From: Candidatus Nitrosopumilus sp.
Lineage (GTDB): Archaea > Thermoproteota > Nitrososphaeria > Nitrososphaerales > Nitrosopumilaceae
Length of the DNA stretch: 64,000 bases
Assembly (NCBI GenBank): GCA_029864335.1
Contig: JAOTTS010000011.1
Coordinates: forward strand, 1-64,000
Direction of reading: 5' to 3'
The notes beneath the pieces were generated by a model that saw nothing but the letters and a program-made list of their open reading frames with translations, did no database searches and was not told the DNA's origin. Position numbers and translations under genes: made by a program. Shown one piece after another: positions 7,724 to 15,078 of this stretch (positions within the stretch are counted from its first letter, which is position 1; every line of letters begins with the position of its first letter).

Positions 7724-8782
7724 ATGAAATTATTATTTTTAATTATCATATTTACACTTACTATGTCCATTCTATTGTCTGGTCCAGTCTATGCACATCA
7801 TGTAGATGGACATTCCGAAGATGAACCCAGACGATTTCATGTAAAACAGGGTGAAGATCTAGAAGAATACATGTACTTGTATGATGATCGTTATGCAAAA
7901 TCTTTTGATGGTCCCCCCCATCTATGGAATTCTGGAATCTTACTTACCAGAATTGGCGACATAAACAAAGTATCAGGATCCTATGAAGCAGAATTTTGGT
8001 TTTTTATGGAGATAATGGAAGAAGACGATCCTACAGATTTTACTCTAAATCCTCCTGAATTTAGTTTTGTTAATGGTAAAGATATATTGTATGAATCTGA
8101 ATCCTTTGAACCACATTACTATGAAAGCAAAGTTAGCGGAGTATTTTTCAACAACATGGATTTTAGTCAATTTCCCTATGAAACTTTGATTCTAAAATTT
8201 ACAGTTGAACCAAGCGGCACAGATAAAACAATTGATCAAATTAGATTTATTTTGGATCCTGTTAGCGGGATTGATAATTCAGCAGTAGTACCGGGTTGGC
8301 AAATCAGTGAATTCATCTTGTCTGTTGAAGATCATCATTATGACAATGAAGATGATTCTACATACGTTTGGTCATGGTTAAATGCAGAATATTTGGTTGA
8401 ACGATCCATAATAGGATCCACTGTAAAATACCTTTTACCTGTTTCCATAATTACGGGATTATCTCTTACGGTATTTCTTCTTCGTGGTAATTACACCCCG
8501 AGAATTTATTTGACTGCCCCTCTACTTCTTTCTCTGGTATATCTACATCAAGGAGCCTTGGATGACATTCCATCAGTAGGTTACATGACAATTTTTGATA
8601 AAGTAATGACAATCAACTATGCTCTGTTTGTTAATGCAATTCTTTCCATTGTTTTACAAATGCGAGTTCATAATGACGATTCTGCTAGCTTAGCAAAGGA
8701 ACTCAAAATAAACAATATCATGAAATACTTTATTCCTGTAATCATCATCATAGGAATAATCTACATAATCACAACTTCCTAA
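7724..8782 (+). CDS. pentameric ligand-gated ion channel (Cys-loop family) homologue
   Basis: A 352-residue membrane protein. Signal peptide 1-24 ends in PVYA, followed by a beta-rich extracellular domain to about residue 225, then four membrane helices at roughly 230-252, 258-280, 288-312 and 333-350. Family marks are MDFSQFPYETLILKFTVE, which is the Cys-loop strand (FPFD/YE) without cysteines as in bacterial GLIC and ELIC. The M2-M3 linker IPSVGYMT leads to FDKVMTINYALFVNAILSIVL, aligning with GLIC M2-M3. The expected role is a proton- or ligand-gated ion channel in the cell membrane. It stands alone inside a TIR-bounded unit, oriented opposite to the disrupted terminase, so it was probably acquired horizontally. 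Ligand unknown. Confidence 0.8.
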   Translation: MKLLFLIIIFTLTMSILLSGPVYAHHVDGHSEDEPRRFHVKQGEDLEEYMYLYDDRYAKSFDGPPHLWNSGILLTRIGDINKVSGSYEAEFWFFMEIMEEDDPTDFTLNPPEFSFVNGKDILYESESFEPHYYESKVSGVFFNNMDFSQFPYETLILKFTVEPSGTDKTIDQIRFILDPVSGIDNSAVVPGWQISEFILSVEDHHYDNEDDSTYVWSWLNAEYLVERSIIGSTVKYLLPVSIITGLSLTVFLLRGNYTPRIYLTAPLLLSLVYLHQGALDDIPSVGYMTIFDKVMTINYALFVNAILSIVLQMRVHNDDSASLAKELKINNIMKYFIPVIIIIGIIYIITTS

Positions 8783-8863
8783 AAAAATGATGTCTTAGAC
8801 GGATCAGATAATTTTGTAGTATCTACTTATATTTTTCAATAACAATTAGTGATGTTGAAATTA

Positions 8864-8888
8864 ATTCATAATCTTAGATGGACTTATG
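8864..8888 (-). repeat. right terminal inverted repeat, unit 1
   Basis: Contains TTCATAATCTTAGAT (8865-8879), identical to 11556-11570, then a diverged GGACTTAT instead of AGGATTATTC. It ends about 20 bases after the stop of the truncated terminase reading frame on the minus strand. Confidence 0.7.
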
Positions 8889-8908
8889 AAATAAGAAAAA
8901 ACATCGAG

Positions 8909-9862
8909 CTACATATCCTCTCCGTAATCACCATATTGAAACATCTCGGGCTTGTACCATGTACTACTAGAATTATAGAAATCACACTCGTAATACATCG
9001 GATACAAAGGACCTAATCTTTCACGTTCTGCATCCAGAAATTCTTGGTTAATTAACCCTGCATCGACTGCCATTATAGCTGGTATCTCATGAATCTTGAA
9101 CTGCCCTATCGCAGAGTCCTTGTCGATGTTTTTCTTTAGCTTGGACATTTCATAGATTTTGTAAATCATTCCGGACGGCCTTCGTGGTGGTGACTCTATC
9201 AGCATGGTTCCGTTTGTGTTTGCAAGACGTGAGAATGCGGCTCCAAATACTTCTGCATCGTCTATTCTACTACTAGCTGCAATGTCAGACATGTGAATGT
9301 GTGCGACTTCCTTCCATGACCATATACTACCGGGATTGGAACCGCCCAGTCCGATTATTCTTGTTGGTTTGTGTGGATTGTCAGGATTGTGAATAAACAG
9401 CTGCATGACCTTTGTAACTTCATCTTTTAACAATAACTCAGTTGGTTTACTGATTAGAAACTTTGAATACTTGTTAGAGTTTGAAATTAGTTTTCTTAGA
9501 GTGTACAGATGGTCTTTGGCGTGATCAGTGTCCTGTGCAATTACTAGAATTTCTTTTCCCTTGCATGTTGTTATTGCCTTTTGAAAGTCTTCTATCAAAC
9601 TAGATGTAGTGATTCCAACCTTTTGTGATTTGATAACTTCTCTATACTTGTGTCTGAATCCGTCTTTCCATACTGCGTACTGGTATGCTGTTAGATGTTG
9701 TACTGGTTCTCTTGTTAACGGATGCTCCAGTAATCCAAAGTCTTGGTAGAATTCATCAGGGTCTGTAGGAATGTCAGTTGGAAGTTTAAGATCTTGTACT
9801 GTATCATTGAGTAATAATTTCTGGGCTATTTGAAATTCCTGTGGTGTCCTTTCCAATTTCAA
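8909..9862 (-). pseudogene. phage terminase large subunit, N-terminal ATPase part
   Basis: 317 codons with terminase ATPase features: LTAYQYAVWKDGFRHKYREV before a degenerate Walker A (KSQKVGITTSS), a Walker-B-like strand VAHIHMSDIAAS and the coupling region GTMLIESPPRRPSG. It ends YECDFYNSSSTWYKPEMF, after which intact terminases enter the nuclease domain. Here the frame stops at GEDM right beside the right repeat of cargo unit 1. The continuation (WGEDTASQDD...) is at 6736-7400. The ATG at 9862 overlaps the upstream gene by about 59 bases. Confidence 0.75.
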
Positions 9863-10295
9863 CCTCCTCTAGTTTCTTTTTGATTTGTGCAATTATAGGA
9901 GAACCAAGTGTTAATTCTGATAGTCTCTTGTTTACGTTTACTATTTCACGAGATAACTCCATGATTGTTTGAGTCTCATTAGTTTGAAGGAATTGCTTCA
10001 TGAGTCTGCCTTGTACTTTTTCCATCTCGTCCATTCTTTTCTTGTGTTCTTTTACGAATCCAATCCTTGTATGGTGTCCTAGCCAGTCATTAATTACCGG
10101 GTCTTGTTCTTGCAGTCTCTTCTTTTTGTTTATAGTTCCTTCATGAAGTGTAACGTTAGTTCTTGATTTGATGTAACTTTGTGATTCCTTGTCAGTTAGT
10201 CTGTAAATTAGGCAATCTTGGATTAAGCTGTTCAGTATATGTTCTGGGATGTGTTGTGTCAGTTTTCCTTCGTGGAATGTTGGTTTTGTATCTCT
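9804..10295 (-). pseudogene. terminase small subunit-like protein, 5'-truncated
   Basis: An open frame runs from 10295 to a stop at 9804 with no start codon at its beginning; the longest ATG-started part is only 76 codons. The translation is helical and charged (IPEHILNSLIQDCLIYRLTD, then EGTINKKKRLQEQDPVINDW, then a coiled-coil ending). Its position just before and overlapping the large terminase gene is typical of a small terminase or packaging DNA-binding subunit. The missing 5' end borders cargo unit 2. The functional name rests on position and is inference. Confidence 0.5.
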
Positions 10296-10326
10296 TTAGG
10301 AAGTATTCTATATTATGAAATATTTC

Positions 10327-10353
10327 AGATAATCCTAATGGAGATTATGAAAT
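10327..10353 (+). repeat. left terminal inverted repeat, unit 2
   Basis: Positions 10329-10352 are identical to 7655-7678. The first base or two differ from unit 1. Confidence 0.75.
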
Positions 10354-10399
10354 AATATTGTAGCATATTTACAAATTATAGAATTCAGATATTTAATTT

Positions 10400-11455
10400 T
10401 CAAAATTGTGTTGTCTGAATTTGTGGGTCATATTTTGATTTTATTTGCTTGAATCCAGTCAGGATATATTCTGAATTTACATTTGGTTTCACATAAGGGG
10501 GTCTGTCTTTTGCATTTTCAGATATTTTTAAAAGTTTTAAAATTTTTGAATCTGCCCAAAATTTAAGTTGTTTTTTCACTAATTTCTTACCTGAAATAAC
10601 TTTCTTCGTATTTTTTGTCTCTTTTGGATTGATTTTCTTTTTTTCATCCAATAGTTTTTTGATTTGATAAAACCTATCCATATTAGAATATAAAAAACGT
10701 GTTGAAGAATTAACCTGCAACCAATTCTCTCTTAAAATTTCGTAATCATTATGAAAAGTTAAGGTATTTGGAAGATTTTTGAATTTTTTTGGATCACACA
10801 CAACTAAACTTATCGTAGGGTTAATTGGAAAATGAATTTCAATTCCTTCCACAATTATTCCTAATCCACTATATGGAGAATAATCAATACTATTGAATAA
10901 AGAGATCGGATTATCTGATGTCCAAAATGGAAACTTCGTTTTATTGATTATTGTGATAAATTTCATACGATTAATTGCCTGCCCTAAATTTGGATAATCT
11001 GTAAGTGCCTTGAAATGAAGTTTTAGAACATATTCTTCTGTTAGAGAAATATCTTTAATGAGTTCTTTATCTATGTCAGGATGGTCCATTGAAAACATTT
11101 CACGAATTACATAACCTATTGCATCGTCTATTTGTATTCTCATATTCTGAGTCCTAACATATTGTAATGCTAAAAAATCACACAAATTTTTAAAATTAGT
11201 ATTAGAAATTATTGTTGGGTCTTTCTTTTCTATTAATTCTTTAATCGCTAGATTTGCTTTTCCCTCAATTTTAGAAAATAATGCTTCTAATGGATGACCC
11301 CCATTTATGACTGGCCCGTAGAAATCAGATCCATGTGCTACAGTCTTAGAATTTACTTTTCTTTTGTTATCTTTTTTCTTATCAAAATGGAAAAAAGTTT
11401 CACCAAAATTTTTCAAATAAAATTGTGGAACAAAATGGGATTTAATGCCGGCCAT
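10400..11455 (-). CDS. DUF4238 family protein
   Basis: 351 residues beginning AGIKSHFVPQFYLKNF, the signature of DUF4238 proteins (KxHxxPxxYLxxF). The second family mark is WTSDNPISLFN near residue 195. The C-terminal third is Lys-rich. The family is of unknown function and is common in mobile or defence neighbourhoods. The conserved His and the S-D-N-P segment suggest an enzyme, but no activity is established that I can name. It is the only gene in cargo unit 2 and is oriented with the viral genes. Confidence 0.8.
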   Translation of the reverse strand: MAGIKSHFVPQFYLKNFGETFFHFDKKKDNKRKVNSKTVAHGSDFYGPVINGGHPLEALFSKIEGKANLAIKELIEKKDPTIISNTNFKNLCDFLALQYVRTQNMRIQIDDAIGYVIREMFSMDHPDIDKELIKDISLTEEYVLKLHFKALTDYPNLGQAINRMKFITIINKTKFPFWTSDNPISLFNSIDYSPYSGLGIIVEGIEIHFPINPTISLVVCDPKKFKNLPNTLTFHNDYEILRENWLQVNSSTRFLYSNMDRFYQIKKLLDEKKKINPKETKNTKKVISGKKLVKKQLKFWADSKILKLLKISENAKDRPPYVKPNVNSEYILTGFKQIKSKYDPQIQTTQF

Positions 11456-11553
11456 ACTTCATAATATAACGTATAGATTCTATTTTTTATGTTATTGAAT
11501 TTTAACTAAAAATTCACAATGATTTCAAGACTTGGCGTGTCAATTTAATTAGA

Positions 11554-11580
11554 ATTTCATAATCTTAGATAGGATTATTC
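11554..11580 (-). repeat. right terminal inverted repeat, unit 2
   Basis: Starts ATTTCATAATCT and ends AGGATTATTC; reverse complement of the left repeats apart from the centre. It provides the last codon and stop of the adjacent methyltransferase frame. Confidence 0.75.
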
Positions 11581-12012
11581 TAATTTCTCGGCCTTTTGAC
11601 CTGAAAAATTCTCAAATCTTTCTACAATTACGTCAACATACGCAGGTTCCAGTTCCATTCCAAAACATGTTCTGCCAGTCTGCTCACATGCAATTAGAGT
11701 ACTGCCAGATCCTAGAAATGGATCATAGACAATTCCATCTTTGTCAGACCCTTCTGTGACTAGTTCTGCCATTAGTGGAACGGGTTTCATGACTAGATGT
11801 AGGTCATTTGACTGAGGCTTGTCATACTCGTAGATGGTGGTCTTGAATCCGCCATAGAACTTGTGCTTGCCTTTCCAGCCATACAGGCACGCCTCATGCT
11901 TGGGAGAATGATCTTGTTTTGAGCGAGTCATTACATGGTTGTTTTTTAGCCAAATTATCTGGTGAGAGAAATTGATTTTGCATTTCTCAAATGACTCAAA
12001 GATTTTCTTCAT
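11575..12012 (-). pseudogene. phage-type DNA methyltransferase (N4/N6), C-terminal half
   Basis: 145 codons matching the second half of viral adenine/cytosine-N4 methyltransferases: IIWLKNNHVMTRSKQDHSPKH, LYGWKGKHKFYGG, DKPQSNDLHLVMKPVPLM, then the SAM-binding motif DPFLGSGSTLIACEQTGR. The N-terminal half with the catalytic DPPY motif is missing: an in-frame TAA lies four codons before the ATG, and the mcm operon follows. The gene is therefore dead or only a fragment. It is the right-hand border of the provirus remnant. Confidence 0.75.
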
Positions 12013-12102
12013 TGTAGGGATTTACGACTGTATATACTGAAATCTTGGCACTCAATACATGTTCAAAAAGTATATCCTATAAAAATATCATGAAAAAACT
12101 AC

Positions 12103-13704
12103 TCAAAAAACTTCTTTTGGACGATATTCTCCAAATACTTCTCTGAATGTATTACTAATTTCACCAGTAGTAGCAAATGCTTTAGCAGCAATAATTATGT
12201 AAGGCATAAGGTTTTCATCAGTATCAGCAGCACTTTTCATTGCAGAAAGTGCTTTTTCCCATTTGTTTTTGTCTCTTGATTCACGTAATTTTTTGAGTGC
12301 CTTTTTCTGTTGAATTTCAACATCGCCTCCAACTCGAAGTAATTCTGGTTGTTTTTCTTCTTCAGAATACTTGTTCATACCAACTATAATTCGTTCACCA
12401 TCATCGATTTCTTTTTTTAAACGATATGCATTAGCACGGATTTCAGATTGGAAGAACCCTTTCTCAATTGCTTTAACAGAGCCACCCATTTTTTGTATTT
12501 TTTTAAGATATTTCCATACACCGTCTTCAATTTGGTCACATAATTCTTCAAGATAGTAGGAACCTGCCAAAGGATCGGCAGTTTTTGTAATTCCACTTTC
12601 ATGTGCGACAATTTGTTGTGTTCTAAGAGCAATTTTTGCAGACTCTTGAGTAGGAAGGGCTAGTGCCTCATCTCTAGAGTTTGTGTGAAGTGATTGAGTA
12701 CCACCAGCAACAGCTGCCATTGTTTGAATTGCAACTCGAATGATGTTGTTATCAGGTTGTTGTGCAGTTAATGATTCACCGCTAGTTTGAGTATGGAATT
12801 TAAGCTGTAGTGAGCGAGGATTCTTTGCATGAAACATTTCTTTTAAAATTTTTGCATAAACTTTTCTTGCAACCCGAAACTTTGCAACTTCCTCAAAGAA
12901 TTCAATAGTACAACAAAAGAAGAATGAAAGACGTGGTGCAAAGTCATCAATTTTCAAACCCTTATCCAAACAAGTTTGAATATATGCAATAGCGTTTGCC
13001 AGTGTGAATGCAACTTCTTGTGTAGCAGTACATCCTGCTTCTCTCATATGATATCCTGAAATTGATACAGGATACCATGAAGGAACTTTTTCTGCACAGT
13101 ATCCAATCATATCACCAATTAATCGCATTGAGGGTTGAGGAGGATAGATGTAGGTATTTCTTGCAATGTATTCTTTTAGAATATCATTTTGAGTGGTTCC
13201 ACGGAGTTCATGACTTTTGAATCCTTGAGATTCTCCAACTGCAATGTAATATGCAAGTAATGTTGATGCTGTAGAATTAATTGTCATAGAAGAACTAACT
13301 TTACCTAATGGAATTCCATCAAATGCAGTTATCATGTCTTTAATGGATGTAATTGATACACCAACTTTTCCTACTTCACCTTCTGCTTGAGGAGAATCAG
13401 AATCATAGCCAATTTGAGTTGGCAAATCAAAAGCCATACTGAGGCCAGTTTGTCCTTTTTCAAGCATGAATTTGAATCGTTCATTTGTAAGTTTAGCATC
13501 ACCAAATCCAGAATACTGCCTCATAGTCCAGAATCTTTCACGGAACATTTCAGGATGAATACCTCTTGTGAAAGGATATTTTCCCGCATCCTCAACAGGT
13601 CTCTTTTTAGGAGATTTTTGATAGATTCGTTTTACTGGAAAAGAAGAATCTGTGAAAATTTTCTTTTCAGGACTTTCTGATTTTGTGGATTTTTTTGCAG
13701 CCAT
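12103..13704 (-). CDS. mcmA1: methylmalonyl-CoA mutase, large (catalytic) subunit
   Basis: 533 residues; catalyses interconversion of methylmalonyl-CoA and succinyl-CoA with adenosylcobalamin, a step of the 3-hydroxypropionate/4-hydroxybutyrate CO2-fixation cycle. Family motifs are YPFTRGIHPEM (43-53), RQYSGFGDA (62-70) and AFDLPTQIGYDSD (91-103), followed by the TIM-barrel segments SISGYHMREAG and QSLHTNSRDEA. The length matches archaeal two-subunit enzymes that lack the B12 domain; that domain is the separate gene at 20916. It lies 4 bases downstream of meaB in the same orientation, so they are co-transcribed. Confidence 0.95.
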   Translation of the reverse strand: MAAKKSTKSESPEKKIFTDSSFPVKRIYQKSPKKRPVEDAGKYPFTRGIHPEMFRERFWTMRQYSGFGDAKLTNERFKFMLEKGQTGLSMAFDLPTQIGYDSDSPQAEGEVGKVGVSITSIKDMITAFDGIPLGKVSSSMTINSTASTLLAYYIAVGESQGFKSHELRGTTQNDILKEYIARNTYIYPPQPSMRLIGDMIGYCAEKVPSWYPVSISGYHMREAGCTATQEVAFTLANAIAYIQTCLDKGLKIDDFAPRLSFFFCCTIEFFEEVAKFRVARKVYAKILKEMFHAKNPRSLQLKFHTQTSGESLTAQQPDNNIIRVAIQTMAAVAGGTQSLHTNSRDEALALPTQESAKIALRTQQIVAHESGITKTADPLAGSYYLEELCDQIEDGVWKYLKKIQKMGGSVKAIEKGFFQSEIRANAYRLKKEIDDGERIIVGMNKYSEEEKQPELLRVGGDVEIQQKKALKKLRESRDKNKWEKALSAMKSAADTDENLMPYIIIAAKAFATTGEISNTFREVFGEYRPKEVF

Positions 13705-13708
13705 ATTA

Positions 13709-14626
13709 TCACTTTAACAAAGATTTTGTAATTTTATCTCCTGCATCAAATGGGTCGATGTTTTTTGTTTGTAATTTTTTAAGATATTTTGAGAACGATT
13801 TATCAGAATTCAGCATGTTATCTATCTTTTCTTTGATGTTATTTAAAACAATATCCTTTAGTTCGGCTTCTAGTCGTTTTTGGTCTTTTTCCTTTTTGGA
13901 TTTCTTTTTAGATATCATCATCTCTTTGAGGGTTTTTGCAAATAATGTAATTCCGGAATTTTTTTTGACTGATGTTTTAAGGATTGTTGGATTTCTCGCT
14001 GAATCTCCAATAAAGTCCCTTACTGCATCAAATAGTTGATTTGTTCCAGTAAGATCACTTTTGTTTACAAGATAGATATCTCCAATTTCAGTTAAACCAG
14101 CTTTAATAGTTTGGATACTATCACCTGTATTTGGATTAAAAACTACAACTGTAATATCTGCGATATTAGAGATCTCAACTTCTGTTTGTCCAGCACCAAC
14201 ACTTTCAATAATGATTGGATTGAATCCAGCATATTCTAAAATTCTAATACTGTTTCGTAATGAACGAGAAACTGCACCTGTTGCACCTCTGGATGCAATA
14301 CTTCTGATATAAGTTCCAGAATCTGTGGATTCAGTCATTCTGACTCGGTCACCAAGTATAGCACCGCCAGTGACATGACTAGTAGGATCAATTGCAAGAA
14401 CTGCAGGTTTTGTGCCTAATTTTTTCATCTCTACAGCTGTTTTGTTAATCAAGGAACTTTTTCCAGCACCTGCAGGTCCTGTTATTCCAATAATAATAGA
14501 ATCTCCAGTATCTTTGAAAATTTTCTTTATGATCTTTTTTGCTTCCTTTTGATCATTTTCCATTATAGTTATTGCCTTTGCAATAGCTCCTCGTTTTCCT
14601 TTTTTTAAATCTGTAAGTATATCCAT
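13709..14626 (-). CDS. meaB: MeaB-type G-protein chaperone of methylmalonyl-CoA mutase
   Basis: 305 residues. P-loop GPAGAGKSS at 50-58, AIDPTSHVTGGAILGDRVRM (Mg2+/switch region), SVGAGQTEVE, and the guanine-specificity motif NKSD. MeaB/ArgK proteins load and protect adenosylcobalamin in the mutase using GTP. It is the first gene of the meaB-mcm operon, in agreement with that role. Confidence 0.95.
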   Translation of the reverse strand: MDILTDLKKGKRGAIAKAITIMENDQKEAKKIIKKIFKDTGDSIIIGITGPAGAGKSSLINKTAVEMKKLGTKPAVLAIDPTSHVTGGAILGDRVRMTESTDSGTYIRSIASRGATGAVSRSLRNSIRILEYAGFNPIIIESVGAGQTEVEISNIADITVVVFNPNTGDSIQTIKAGLTEIGDIYLVNKSDLTGTNQLFDAVRDFIGDSARNPTILKTSVKKNSGITLFAKTLKEMMISKKKSKKEKDQKRLEAELKDIVLNNIKEKIDNMLNSDKSFSKYLKKLQTKNIDPFDAGDKITKSLLK

Positions 14627-14670
14627 TATACAAATAGATTTCAGAGGTGCAATAAAATCTTGTATACGAT

Positions 14671-15078
14671 CTAAGGTCTAGAATAGATTATAGGAGGTGC
14701 AGGATCATTAATAAAATGGATCTCAGTTTTTAGTTGGACGTGTCCCAATTCTTCATGATCAATTTCCAATACGATTGGATGAATAGCCCAACCATATTTT
14801 GGCATATTTGAAAATGGTACAATTTCAATAAATTGAGAATCAGAAAATGTTTTTTGAAAAGACTCATCCATTCCAAGAATTTCCATCACTACAGAAGTTG
14901 TCTTTTTAGATTTGTCATGGTAGGAAATTTCTACATGTCCAGTATCATAGTATACCGCATCCACCTGGAATGTTTGGCGTAGTTCATCTTTGTCATCTGT
15001 TCCACCACCAATAAGGAAAACTATTGCCAAAATTGTAAAAATTCCAAGAAAAATTGGAGGGGCAAGTTTTCTAGCCAT
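14671..15078 (-). CDS. membrane-anchored extracytoplasmic protein, unknown
   Basis: 135 residues with one N-terminal hydrophobic helix (about 8-25, PPIFLGIFTILAIVFLIGGG) followed by a beta-rich domain exposed outside. Its ATG overlaps the end of the M1 aminopeptidase gene by 8 bases, so the two are translationally coupled. No family recognised. Confidence 0.75.
   Translation of the reverse strand: MARKLAPPIFLGIFTILAIVFLIGGGTDDKDELRQTFQVDAVYYDTGHVEISYHDKSKKTTSVVMEILGMDESFQKTFSDSQFIEIVPFSNMPKYGWAIHPIVLEIDHEELGHVQLKTEIHFINDPAPPIIYSRP

Larger units (their letters stand above)
7653..8888. mobile_element. TIR-bounded cargo unit 1 (carries ion-channel gene)
   Basis: The left end 7653-7679 and right end about 8864-8888 form imperfect inverted repeats. 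The left end shares 24 identical bases with the left end of unit 2 (10329-10352). The right end shares 15 identical bases with the right end of unit 2 (11556-11570). The unit lies between the ATPase part and the nuclease part of one terminase gene, so it looks inserted. It encodes no transposase, only the channel-like gene. No clear target-site duplication was seen. Confidence 0.65.
10327..11580. mobile_element. TIR-bounded cargo unit 2 (carries DUF4238 gene)
   Basis: A 1.25-kb unit with 27-bp inverted ends (10327-10353 and 11554-11580) differing mainly in four central bases. The left end is identical over 24 bases to that of unit 1. It separates the truncated small-terminase frame from the methyltransferase gene. 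The stop codon of the methyltransferase (11575-11577) lies within the right repeat. It carries one gene and no transposase. Confidence 0.65.

Noticed and set aside
7653-11580. Classical insertion sequences
   Set aside because: Inverted ends are present but no DDE or HUH transposase is encoded, so they are described only as TIR-bounded cargo units.
13387-14039. Plus-strand frames of 97 and 118 codons
   Set aside because: They lie opposite mcmA1 and meaB and are rich in Phe and Ser, as expected of reverse-strand reading.
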